From NCBI RefSeq assembly GCF_016808095.1, contig NC_068980.1, forward strand, positions 10,214,888 through 10,278,887: a DNA stretch of 64,000 nt. Direction: 5' to 3'. Below are positions 1-12,790 of this stretch, piece after piece; position 1 is the first letter of the stretch, and each line of letters opens with the position of its first letter. This stretch comes from Vigna angularis. Taxonomy: Eukaryota > Streptophyta > Magnoliopsida > Fabales > Fabaceae. The position numbers and the translations under genes are program-made. The notes under the pieces are model-generated. The model saw only the letters and a program-made list of their open reading frames with translations. It had not been told where the DNA came from and did no database searches.

Positions 1-3000
1 TGGTCCTCCCCATTTGGGCTATAAAAACTGTTCACATCAAAAGAAACAAGCAAGTTTAATGGAAGCAGTTAAACACACTATAAACTAATGTCAGTTAAAA
101 TAGAAGATATCAGAACATGTATACCTCCTTCTTCAGCAACCAACGGTGTTACGAATAGTCTTTGTAACCATTCACCATATCGAATTAAGGAATTAATCCA
201 ACGGCTTGCGCCAAAAGCTAGAGTGGAGGTGAATAGAGACTGGAAATATTGGTCCACTTGACTATCTTCTACATCTACATGCTCCACCCATGTGACCTAA
301 AAATGGAAAACAAAGTAAAACCAGTTTTTACGGCTTCCCAAAATGAACACAAAAGGAAAAAATGGTTAACTTCATGATGCAATCATTTGAATCCTATAAA
401 AAATCAACCTTAGAGTGTCCATTAGGCATTAACTTAATTAAACATCCAGATGGTTTTTTCCGAAAATTGGTGGTCGGGGAAGGAAGAAATTTCTCCAATG
501 ATACATCTACAACCCCCCATGTGTTATGAGATAACTGCTTGCTGTACCTTCCAAAATAACACTCCCTGGTCAATAAAACAGGCGTAGGCAAATGAAGTTC
601 TGCGCTCATCTGTGAAAAGGAAAGAGTATACATCGAAATGAGGACAATATTCACATTAGTTTCGAAATTCTAATGATGTATAGAATATTTAACAACGATA
701 AGAACATAACAGTTAGCTTAACTTAAACTAATAAAACATAAGTTTCTAATATGTTCTGCAATAGCAACCATTATAGGAAGACCTTACACTGCAGCTACGA
801 TCGGAGTCAACTGTTTGCTGTGTAATTTTAAGGAAAAGCAGAAACATTTTTTCCGTTTCTTGTGTTTTAATTCAGCTGAGAACAGAACTTTCACAGAAAT
901 CTGTTACAAAAATTATTGAATTCGTTGTTAATTCCAACCATAAATCTTTAGAAATGCAAATGGGTTCCCGAGAAAGTGAATCATCCCTTGTGGAGTTACT
1001 GTCCGCATGCACAATTTCTTCATCTCATAAGCTTAGGACTAAAGACTGTGTACTCTTATGCAGTCATGGTCGACTTGCAGAAACACAGGGACTTAATATG
1101 CAGACCTCCATGTGTGTACTTGAACATAATAGAAACATTACACTTTATTACACCTTTGGGAATCAAGCGCAACCAAAATCATGTTCCACTTTATGAAAAT
1201 TCACTCTAGAGTCAAGTTCAAAACATCTCATAGTACTTTTAATTACAATTACAATTTTTTGACACCTGCCTTACGAAAAAGACTGTATCATATGCAAACT
1301 GCAACATAGTGACCCTAACCTCATTTCTTCCCACTGTTATTTCCTCTAACATTATTGCTTTTTAATAACTCGTCTAACTATAATTGGCATCCTTCCACAA
1401 CCTATGAATTACAGAGGAACCACTGGAATTGTCTAAGAAGAAATAGTGGGCAATTAGCAAAGATCAAGACCACCTTGAAGATACTTTGCTTAGTAACACA
1501 ATTAAGGTAGTGTAAGATATTGACACATGTTGAGTGTTTTTGGTTTAATAATTGTTGATGAGTATGATTTTAGTGTGTAACAAACAGATAACAAGAAACC
1601 TTGTCGACTTATGTAACATTTTCTGTCATGACTACTCAAAAAAAAATGTTATCGTGTATAATGTATGCTCTCACCATTCTAATTCATTGAGTTCTTTTGT
1701 ATTGTCTTATTTTATCTTTCATTTTTCTTGATATGTTTTAATCAGCAATATAGAATATATGTACATAGAGTCTTTATTCCTCAATCAACACTTCTATTAA
1801 TGTTCAACATGACCTCTAATCTATAACATAAGAAGCATATTTAGTAATGCTAAACAACCCATGACTCACTCATTTTCTAAGCAACACAAGCAAATTACCC
1901 TCAAAAAGAAACATAAGATTGTTGTTCTTATATTCCAAAGTCTTTTACTTCATCTTTAATCTAAATTATTTTTATTTCAGGTTATCTAGATTTAGGTGTA
2001 CATTGCTAGTTAAAATTCTCATTGAACTGTTCTAATTTTGTGTATATTTTCTTTAAATTATTTCTTTTCACATTAATTATTAATTACTAATTATTATGTA
2101 CATTTTCTTCAAAGCATTGTGTCTACAGTCTTAACAGAAACTGTAAGCAAGGTGTGAAAGTGAAGACAGATATTCAACATATTAATAACAGGTTTCTCAA
2201 GCCAATTGCCAAATAAAATGGACTTTTAATATAATATTTCATTAGTTGAATGTACTATTTTTAAGTCAAAGAAAATACACTTTTAATTTCTAACTTAAAA
2301 ACAGAATTCTAACCTTACAAGAAGGGGTAACATTCTGAACTTACCACCTGCAATCTGTTATCATAGCTTCCATCCCCTCCTAACAAAGTTCCTACTATTG
2401 TCGCTTTTGAGACAATATTGTAAAACACTTCAGACCATTGATTCTGGTTAATATCCAACAAAAAGAGATCAAATATATCAAAGAATGAGAAATGAGAGAG
2501 AAATCGATTTCCTATACAGAACAATTTTTGGCACAAAAAATATCATGCATGTGGTACTTCAACTCATATGTGGATATAACCCATCATTTATCATAAATAT
2601 ATAGAAAATGATTCATGGACCCTTTTATCTTATTTGCTACTATTTCATACTACTTATAATTTATAATAACTACACTTTTCCACAAATTTGTCATAAAACT
2701 TATCTACTAATAAAAGTCTGTGATTTCTATTGTTATTTTTTACAACAAATTGTCACAAATCCCATATTCAATAAAAATAAAATAAATTACTGCCACTTTA
2801 AATTTTGTCTTGGATTTGACTCTGTCCCACTATAGTTAAGTTTTAAAAGTTGATTTCTTTTTATCAAATGGTGAAGATATAAATATAAATTGTAGGTTGG
2901 ATTAAGATGCAAATAGGATTCATTAACAGATGAATTGTCAGAAGAAAAGTCCTAAATTGAATAAGTATTGAGACTCCTGTTCAGAAAAAGTTAATCATTC

Positions 3001-3187
3001 CTCCTTTGGATTGGACTTGGATTGGACTTTTGTAATAGTGATATTACAAAATATATTAAAGCAGAGGAATGTTCAAAATATATCACCTGACCATGCTTTG
3101 GAATAACATATCTAAATGTCAACTTGGATAAAAGAGCTTAGGTGATAAGACTTCTCTCATTAGATTTACAGTATAAACAAATGAATA

Positions 3188-3235
<48 letters not shown>

Positions 3236-4436
3236 CACAATTTTATATATATATGTATTTGTATATGAACAGAACAAACAAATTAGTGTAAAAAATAGTT
3301 TAATATAAAAAATAAAAATAAAAACAGAAACAGTGTAAAAGAATGAGTTTATGTATGTAGAAGATAGAAAACAGTCTAAATTTTTATGCATACTTTAACT
3401 AATTACTTATATATTATTTTTCAAATTTGATTTTTAATTAATATAATCTAGTTTTAACTTAATGAAAATATTATTTTTACTTATTTAAGAAAAAAACAAA
3501 ATCCCTGAGTGCAAGTGCCCACCAATTGAGAAAAAGTAAAATTAAACCCTGAGTTGTATTCATGAAAAAGAAAAAGGAAGAAGAAATAACTGACCACATC
3601 CATGAGTAATTCAACAATGCAGATTGGTGCCATGTTTATATAGGTCATAGCTCTTGAACCTTCAGAGTGTGAAGTTACAGTGGGAGTCACAGTAGTTGTT
3701 ATTGGATGCTCAGTTTGATATGTGTCAAAACTAGGTAAATTTTGAGACTCTCCAACCTCCATCAACTTAACAATCTCGCTTAGCATGGTATCAACCTCAC
3801 CAAACTGCTTCAAATATTCAGTATCATTCAAAATCTCACAGCCACTGTTTCCCTGCTGTCGCTGCCATAAAGGTTGCTCTGCAATGCCAATCTTTGCCAA
3901 CTCATCCATGCCACGAAATGCATGCTCAATGATTTCACTTCTCATAGTATATATAGAAAATCCTAAAAGAAGGTCGCTGGCTCGGTCTTCTTTGGAACTA
4001 GAATCCAATAAAGGAATATTAGCATCTGCAAACTGTGCAGAATCAGCAAACTGTGCAGAATCAAATGCCGATGATCCACACCCATTATTGTTTTGCAAGG
4101 TATCCATCTGAGAACATGAATAAAGCATTATCTTAGGTTGTTGAAACAATTTAAAATCATGTTCAATGTATGATAAAATAAAAAGCTTTTAATCAGATCA
4201 TCAAGCTACGTGCAATTTTTTTATTCTGTTCAGCAACTAAATCACCAAATTTTTAAGAATTTTATTAAATTCAAATTCTTACTTCTCCTGATTTTAAAAT
4301 CTTGATGAGAATATATTGCATCTCAAACATTGCAAATTAGATCCAGATTTTATAAATTTCAAAATTAGTTTACCTCATAAATCACTTCCAAATCCTTGAG
4401 TCCTAACTGATTATCAGACATTTCTTTCTCCTCCAT
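1..4436 (-). CDS. HD-ZIP IV-type START-domain protein without homeodomain (partial, 3' end beyond window)
   Basis: Seen: coding exons on the minus strand at 4436-4374, 4107-3595, 2443-2345, 609-409 and 296-125, with a probable sixth exon from 27 to the edge. All have GT-AG borders and consistent phase, giving about 358 residues without a stop. The protein carries the lipid-binding START domain of class IV HD-ZIP transcription factors from about residue 77. Recognisable blocks are the GMDELAKIG-EQPLW start, ELLMDVNQWSEVF, LQVMSAELHLPTPVL, TWGVVDVSL, RKKPSGCLI, PNGHSKVTWVEHVDVED and LAFGASRW. Known: full-length family members begin with a homeodomain and a zipper-loop-zipper of about 200 residues. 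Here only about 76 low-complexity residues precede START, and no homeodomain is found upstream. Residues 37-48 are a six-residue tandem duplication. It may be a truncated paralogue, a START-only regulator, or a young pseudogene; the open frames argue against an old one. Confidence 0.8.
3191..3233. repeat. (TA)n microsatellite
   Basis: A perfect run of TA dinucleotides inside the second intron of the START gene. It creates a spurious isoleucine/tyrosine-rich minus-strand reading frame that is not a gene. Confidence 0.95.
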
Positions 4437-4610
4437 AGTGATAAGCTGTCATATTATACATAAACAATGTTACCAGGAAAGAACTATCTTCATAGTAAAA
4501 CCCTATTTCATAAAAAAGAATGAACTTGAAATTATTATACTTACATCTGAAATGAGATGTGACGATAGAAGACGAAAGGAATGTGATCAGTAATATTGTG
4601 ATGGAGACTC
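4374..4610 (-). promoter_or_regulatory. First coding exon and possible 5' UTR exon of the START gene
   Basis: The chosen ATG is at 4436-4434 and opens a 63-base first coding exon ending at a GTAAAC donor. Reading upstream, a CAG acceptor lies at 4446-4448 and a GTAAGT donor at 4544-4539. This suggests a 99-base intron in the 5' UTR, with a leader exon starting somewhere above 4545. No promoter motif is clear. The leader is inference from splice-like signals only. Confidence 0.35.
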
Positions 4611-4974
4611 AAAACTATGATTCTTAACTACATTTAAAATATCTTCTGATAATGGAAACATGATATCAAAATCTTAACAGAAAACCTTCTGATAGGATAC
4701 ATTAATTATGACTATATGAGTGGTTACAGAAACTAATTTTATTAAATAATGAAATAATATGTAATTATTAAAATAAAAAATGAAAAATATTAATAAACAA
4801 TAATTTTTTTAAATAATTAAAAAATAATAATTTTATAATTTTTTATTGTGTAAATTGTTTTTTACTATCAATAATCATTTGAATTAAAAAGGTAGTTAAT
4901 AAAAGATTTTTATTTTTATTTTAAATAATTATTTAAATTTGAAAAGTTATTTATTAAAAGGATAAAATTCATAT

Positions 4975-5005
<31 letters not shown>

Positions 5006-5261
5006 AATTAAAATTTTAAAACATAGTTATTTAAAAGATAAAAGGTTGTAGACAAAAGAATATGTAAATCTCTTTTATATAATTATTTCAATTTAAAAAA
5101 ATAATTAAAAGATAAAATTGAAAAATAATTTTTTATTGTAAGTAATTATTTAATTTTAAAAGAAATATTTATCAAGTGTGAAATTTAAAAAAAAAATGTT
5201 TATTTAAATTTGAAAAAATAATTATTAGAAAGATAAACTTTGAAAGAGCAACCAATGAATT
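4611..5261. other. AT-rich spacer
   Basis: No gene seen. Very AT-rich, with a short (TA)n run at about 4981-5004 and short repeated ATTTAAATTTGAAAA-like patches. Confidence 0.6.
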
Positions 5262-7740
5262 CTTATAACATCCCAAAAACAATATTGAAACCATAAAAAA
5301 AATATTACATAGTTAATACTCAATAAGATAGATTAGTTAACAAGCTGATAAAGAAATATAAAGTCATTTTTACAATCATTTAAAATAATCATAAAACTAA
5401 CTTTGTATAACTTTATATACAAGTAAAAGTATCAAAACTATGTATAAGAATAATGTCTCAAAAATCACTAAGAAAAGGATAACTAAGGAAATAAAATACT
5501 AAATCTACTACACGTCAAAACCCTCACCGCCTAGTGCTTGCTCAATCATCACATCATCAAGCTTTGTTCACACCCACCGGATAATCATCACCCAAGAAAA
5601 ATAACACATATAACAAACAACCAAGAAACATACAAGAAGGATAAGCTAATTGTAAAATGATTATTCATATTAAGGTAAACATACAATTTTCAAGCACACA
5701 AAAAGTAGAACATCATTCCCATTCACACTTACTGACTCAAACTTGGCCAAACCCTTTACTATATAATATAAATGTCGAGCTATGGAAGGTTTTACACGTG
5801 TCTAGTGGAACAACTAACTCACTCAAAGATGCAACACAAGGTTAGTCCTTAAAACGCCTTTTGCTATCATGAAGAAAGGCCCCCGGGATAGGACCCCCTA
5901 CTCCTCTCACGACATGAGTCATTACTCTCTAATTAAGCATGGATGATCATTAGAGTATCAAGATAACCTCCATATCAACTTCTTACAATTTATACTAATC
6001 CCACATAAAACCACTCACAAGAGATTCCTCCTTGGAATTCCCATTCCCAATATTTCATTCACGCATTGATAACCTCATGACAGATTGCATCCAAACATAG
6101 GAAATCATGCAACATCCACAAAAGAATAAAAAAAAAACAAATCAAGTATCACAACACACTTAAAAATCAACTTGGAAAAACATGTTGACTGGCGTCCAAG
6201 CGCCCAAGACCGGCGCTCAGCGTCGTAAAGACAGTGTGTTGGTGCTTAGGCGCCCCCTAGACTGACACTCAGCGCCCTACAACCGGAGAACTGGCGCTCA
6301 GCGCCATGACAAATGTAGTACCTCTTTTTCTTTGACCTTGGATACTTCACTCCCAACTTTTAATACTCCCTAGAACCCTATAAACAATAAGAATCCCCTA
6401 GAAACACCTCTGTAACTCCAATTTGCCACTCCAAACCTAATCTAAGCTCTTTAAGTTATCAGAACCCATTTATTCCTCTTTTAACATTAATTCCATTGCA
6501 TAAGCTGCATAAACTAGTTTTAAATTACTTAATAACAAACCCTAAACCCTCCAATTCAACCCAGAATCACTCCCTTAGAAATTCACTACCCAAAACCCCC
6601 TCATTTGGACAAAAATTATGCAAAACACACCCTCACAACTCTCTACTGCATAATACAAGAGAATTTTACTGGTTTAAAGTCTCAACAAGTCCTAAATGAC
6701 CTTAAATCAGTCTCCATACTTATACCTTTCTCAAATCAGCATTCCCTCACTCACCTATTAAAACCCAAATATCACTCTAAAATAGTAGAAAAATGAACTC
6801 AAGTGCTCTTTCTCAATCTAACTTCATAATATAACTATTTTAGAACTTAAACTAATTATACTAGACCCTATGACCTTTACTAAACTGCAGATTTCTCTTT
6901 AAACTCATTATTCCAAAATTTGACATATCAACACCCATCAATTTAAACCACCAAGTAGTACCTCAACCATTTCTTTTCATTAATATAATCTCCAATACAG
7001 TTTTGCATTTACTACCATACTAATTTCAATATACATGCACTCGCACAACATACATGCACATACATATAACGTAGACACACATCATAAAGCACAGCAATCA
7101 CTTATTCACCCAATTTATAATATCCAAGTTATCATAAACCAGATTAAACACATCAATAATAGATTTCCAACTTCCTACTACATATATGAAATACAAAATT
7201 AGCTTCCTTACCTTAGTTAGAACTAACTCGAGTCTCTAACACTCGATCGTTGCTTCTGTCGCAAGAAAATTCTAAAAAAGCCTACAAATCACCAATTGAT
7301 GATTGAAAATGGACCTTAGAACCTCAAATTGACTAAGAATTAAAGGAGAAACAGTTTTGGTACATACAAAAACAAATTTACATGTATGATCAAAGACCGA
7401 GAATAGAAGGAGAAAAATGGATAGAAACTTACTTGCGCTCTATTGCAAAAATTGATTGGTGGCTACAATTTAGCAGTGATCTCCTAGGAACTTCCTGATC
7501 GTCAAATAGATGATCCAAGTGTAAGAAAACTTAAAGAGAATGTAGAGAAAGTTTAGAGAGTTCTAGAGAGATGAAGTGTGTTTTAAGTAATAAGACGACT
7601 ATATGAAATTCTATTTATATTATCCACTTATTTTAAAATAAAATAATCGGTCTCATTATTTTAAAACATCTATCTACTCTAATACTCTATTTTCTAAGTT
7701 CTTATAATTTTATTAGAAATATACCAAGATTTTTTTTATA
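5262..7740 (+). mobile_element. Diverged LTR-like repeat, copy A
   Basis: A stretch of about 2.4 kb less AT-rich than its surroundings, matched by a second copy at about 10440-12790 in the same orientation. Shared landmarks are the ACCGGATAATCAT-type block, AATGTCGAGCTATG, the CATTAGAGT block, the CTCCTTGGAA block, clustered GGCGCTCAGCGCC-like motifs (6190-6305), and a common 3' tail of TTCTATTTATATTAT followed by TTTTAAAATAAAATAA. Near the 5' side is ATAACATCCCAAAAA, which resembles the TGTAACATCCCA-type start of many plant gypsy LTRs. No gag or pol reading frame is present. A solo LTR is the likeliest reading; limits are approximate. Confidence 0.5.
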
Positions 7741-10439
7741 GATAATTAATTTAATTTAAAAAAAATAAAAAAATGTATAAAATGTATAAAATGTATAAAA
7801 TAATTATTTCATTTTTAAAAAGAAGTTAAATTTAAACTAACAAGTGGTAAACTAATTATTTAAGTTTAAAAAATATTACTTAAACAAAGTAAAATTAGAA
7901 AAAAAAATAGTTAAATTTAAATTAAAGGAGTATAAAATTTAGTTTACAGAAAGCACAGACTTTAAAGTAAAGTATAAGTAAGGTATAATGCAATCTCTTC
8001 CTAATTACCTTTTCTTATACCAATGGTTTATAATTTTGTCAATGACTATTTTCTTATCCATCCACAATAAATTAAATATATAAAAAGTACCAAGATTGGT
8101 TTTTGTAACAGTTTTTTAGTAATTTCTTATTACCACTTTTATTCTCATTTATATACCAATTAATAGAGATGATTGATTTTGTAACCACTTATACATAATT
8201 ACTTTTTTAATGTAAAACTTCTTATAATTTTGTCCGTAATTATTTTTTAAACTAAATAACTGTAAAATAAATATCTAAAAGATACCAATAACATAATAAA
8301 AGAGATTATTTTTTTCAACAGTCTTATTTGTGTAATATTTCATCAAGAATTTTACCCTTATTTATATTTATTAGTAAAGTGGATGCAGAATAAGACTGTT
8401 GAAAAAAAAATCAGTAAGATAAAATTAGAAAGTAATTTATATCATCTTGCGTTTTGTGAGTTCATAGTTGAGGAATTAAGTTTCACTTTTCCTAATATAT
8501 GTATAGGATTTTTTCTTAAAGCAAAACCTGAACATCTATTTAATACTAGTACCATGAAGTAATTGTTTGAATAAAAGAGATTGTTTTTTTCAACAGTCTT
8601 ATTTGTGTAATACTTCATCACCAATTTTACCCTTATTTATATTTATTAGTAAAGTGGATGTAACCATTTTATCATATTACTTTCTAATTTTACTCTTACT
8701 TATATAAATTACTCTTATTATTTTATTTTTAAATTTTATAATTAATTTTTAAAACATAATTAATTAACTATAAAAGAAATTACCTTCAATAAAAATTCAC
8801 CTATTATCAAAATTATTTATTTTATATTATATGATAAAAATAATTTTTCTTTGTTATTATAATATAAACAATAAACAAACGTTGAGTCGAAAAGACAGGG
8901 TTCCATTATTATTTATATAATAGTGAAAATGACAATAACACATAATAAATATTCCTCATAATATTCTATCATCATGATATCGTGAAAAATACTATGCCTA
9001 TAAATGTATAAAGGTATACATTTAGATAATTATATTTAGGATGAGTTATATTAGAAAGCAATTTAAAACTGATAGTTATAGAAAATATTTTAAAGAGGAT
9101 ATGTAATCAAATAAATAAAATAAAATAATTATTTTAGTGATTCTTAAAATAAAAATATTATTAAATTATTAAAAGTTTAAAGAGGATTGATTTCTATAAC
9201 CCCTCGTAAATAAATATTTTTTTTCTTTATGAACAAAGTTTTATAATTTTTTCTGTAACTATTCTTTTAACTCAAATAACTAACAACAATAAAATAAATA
9301 TCTAAAACATACCTGTAATAAAAATGATTGTTTTTTTTGCAACGTCTTTATTGTGTAACATTTATTTGTGTAATATTAAATTACCAATTTGATCTTTATT
9401 AATACTTATTAAGGATGATTGGTTTATGTAACCATTCATAATTATTTTTTATGTACACATTATTACTTACTAATTTTACTCTAATTAGTATAAATTATTT
9501 TATTTTTAAAATTTTATCTCTTATAAACTCTTTTTTTTTCATTTCACTATCAAATCTCTTAAAATAAATAACAAAATTTATGTCAAATTCCTAAAATCCA
9601 TTCACTCGTTACAGAAGTGAACAGTTAAATAAATGATTTTTTTTTACTGTTAAAATCTTTTTTTTAATTTGTTTGAATTATTCAATTAGATCTTAATTTT
9701 TATTTAATTTAATTATTTTTTTATTTGTAAAAATGATTAAATTATGTCTCTTCTCTTAAAATTTCTAAATAAATTATTTTTATAAATACAATTAACTAAA
9801 GAAAAAAAGTAGAAATTGAATAATTCAAAGAAATTGAACTAGAATGGGAGGGGACAAAAAAGGATTGTCCTCTTTTTTTAATTCATAAGTAGAAACAAAT
9901 ATACTGAAAATAAGCATGTATATTGTTTTTAAGACTCTGTAATGTCCCTAGATCATATCTACTTGAAAAGCTTTAACCTTCACTGATCCATATAAGTGCA
10001 TCTATTACCAAAGACTCTTTTTCTATATACGAGTTAGTCACATTTTGTTCCAAAGGACCCTGTAGATGTTGAATCTCTGTTTTCCACTTCATGCATTTCA
10101 TCAGCTTTCATAATGGACTTCCTTCCATGAATGAGTTGGTTTTTTCGATGTGAGTCATTTGCATTGTCACTTATACAAAAAAGTGTTAACCACAAACCAT
10201 ATACAGTTATAGTTACAATTTTTCTATAGTCTTTTTCCTTGTCTGGTCACTTTCTTCTTACTCAACTGGTCTTATTCCAGTCTTAATTAAATTCAGACTA
10301 AAACCTTGCAGCTGTGTATAACAGATTCAGTGTAATCTGATTCCAAAAAAACGCACAACAAACATACCCAACAGTTCACTTGAAAATTAGTACTCGTCCA
10401 TCTTCAATTATCCGAAAGAAGTCTATTTATTACTTCGTG
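7741..10439. repeat. AT-rich spacer with repeated 90-bp modules
   Basis: No gene seen. Two nearly identical 90-bp modules lie at 8296-8385 and 8571-8660 (CAACAGTCTTATTTGTGTAA in each). A looser relative lies at about 9316-9435 and weaker traces near 8090-8190. Just after the first module, 8386-8412 carries the inverse of its start (AATAAGACTGTTGAAAAAAA), so 8309-8412 can fold as a hairpin. A 10-bp unit AAATGTATAA is repeated three times near 7771-7802. The pattern suggests decayed MITE-like insertions; no family could be named. Confidence 0.55.
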
Positions 10440-12790
10440 TTAGTAACCAAAATCACTCAAACTAAAGGGGTGTGTCGACTTATATGAATCATTGACACTA
10501 TACAAAAAGTGGAAATCTCAATCACAAAACTAAACAAGCTATAACATATGAAACTACTACTATTGCAAAGGAGCATCAGAAACATATCCATCAAGGCTTG
10601 CTCAACTGACATCTCATCACCTTCTGCTCACATCCACTAGATAATCATAGCCAAACCAAACCAAAGAAACATAATAACAAACACAACAAAAACAAAAGGA
10701 TAAGCTAGATTGAAAAACAATACATCATATATGTTAAAACATTTCACATAATAATCATATATATAATATAGACCAACTCAAGCATCTTAGCATACAAAGA
10801 CCTAAATCGAGTATCCAGACTTAAAATGAATGTCGAGCTATGACGAGTTATGCACTTGTGGTGGTCACTACTGTTTTGCAAAGCCCTTGCCAATTAAGTT
10901 TCACCCTATCACGCATCACAAGCACCTAGACTAAGACCTCTTGTTACTCTTACTACATGCATCAAATCTCTCTATATGAGAATGTATGACCATTAGAGTG
11001 TTAGGAAAATCTCCAAGACTGAGCTACCTGCATTCATTCTAACACACTTGAACCAAACTAAGAAGTTCCACCTTGGAACTAACCATCCAAACCTTGAAAC
11101 CATTTGAAGCTATATATATATATATGTCCACATACTTTCATAATTGAATATCACCATATATTATCATTGATCATGCATCAAAGTGCAATAAACAACCCAA
11201 TAAGTCATCACAAAACATTTAAAACATAAACATTTAAGTACCCAGGGTGGCACTCAGGCGCCTAGAAGCTGGCGCCCAGCGCCCTAGCTTCTCTTTTTCT
11301 GGTGCTCAACTCCCTGGTCCATGGAATGGGTTGCTTAGCGCCCAGTTTGGACACTCAGGCACTATCAGAAAGATTTTACTCTTTTTAGATTGTTTCTCCC
11401 ACTTACCCCACAACTTCTAAAGATCCCTAGAACCCTCCAAACTTTGAAAAAATTCTGAAAACACAGCTGTAACTCAAAATGACCCATTAAAACCCAATTT
11501 CACTCCTATAAGCTACCTAAACTCAATTCTACACTTTCCAACTCTCATATTAGTTTACCAACTACCTAACCAAGTCCAATTACACTCATTAGCACACCCT
11601 AACACCTTAGAATATTCACAGCCTTTCTGTTTTAAGTTTTTACCATAGCAAACCTTTAATTTGTGCTAGCAACACCTAATAACTCACCCTAAAATGACCC
11701 TAACAATTCTAAACCGAATTTTTCCTCATTTAACATTCTAGACAAGTCCTAATAGGTCTAATAACATATCTCTAACTATCAAAAACATTTTACACTCTTT
11801 ATTTCAAAATCTCACCACTCAAAACTCCCTTTTTACACTAAACACTTCAAATAGGAACTACCTTTACATTACACATCAGATTTCAATCACAATATCCCTC
11901 CAACAAGTCCTAAATTACCCCATGACAACACCTAGACAATAGTTTCCTTACCTCTACCCCAAATTCTCAAACTCACACATGCAAAACCCTTATTTTTAGT
12001 CTTAAAACTCAAGAATTTAACTCATTCCACATCACAACCACTTTAAATTCATTTTTAATCACCAAAACTACTTTATCAACCCAAATCATGATAGTACATA
12101 CAATGGTAACACACCATACCAAACATACAAACATCATACCATCAGTTATCTTCATTTAATCAAAAATAGTATTAGCAACAACATACAATTCTTCTCAAAT
12201 CATCTATCAATCATAACATATTCTAAATTCAAGCTCCAAAACGGATAATTAAGACAAGGTCTAACTTCCTTTACCTCATAATAAACTGTCTGACTCTAAA
12301 ACGCTCCACCACATGCTTAAAACGCAAGGAATTTATAGATGAATCTACGAAACACCAAATTGGAAGCGGACAAAGTCTTTAGAACTTTAGATGAACCAAG
12401 AATGAGTAGAAGAAACAAGATTACACATACAACGACACTTGCTTCTTCCAAAAATAGATTAGGAAAGAGAGAGAGAAAAATGAGTGAAGACTTACTTGTT
12501 CTATGATAGAAATTGATGGCTAGAAATGTAGACCTCTTCGTCGTGATCAATTAGACACCTTCTAATCATCAAAGAAATGACTCGGTAGTCAGAATTCATA
12601 GAGAGAAGTGAATGGAAACAAGGAGAAAGGATTTTAGAGAGATAAACATTGTTTTAAGTAATGTGACTAGTTTAGAAAATTCTATTTATATTATTCAATT
12701 ATTTTAAAATAAAATAACTTGTCTCATTATTTTAAAATACCTGCCAACTGTAATACTTTATTTTCTAGATTTTTACAAAAGAAATAAATA
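10440..12790 (+). mobile_element. Diverged LTR-like repeat, copy B
   Basis: Second copy of the repeat at 5262-7740, same orientation. It carries the matching TAGATAATCAT block, AATGTCGAGCTATG, the CATTAGAGTGTT block, GCGCCCAGCGCCC-type motifs at about 11250-11350, and the tail TTCTATTTATATTATTCA. The copies look roughly two-thirds alike by eye, which is too diverged for the two LTRs of one recent insertion. No coding remnant of a retrotransposon was seen between them. Confidence 0.5.

Noticed and set aside
3119..3391. 90-codon minus-strand frame with Ile/Tyr repeats
   Set aside because: Translation of the (TA)n run inside an intron of the START gene.
3785..4111. 108-codon plus-strand frame
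   Set aside because: Opposite-strand shadow of START exon 2.
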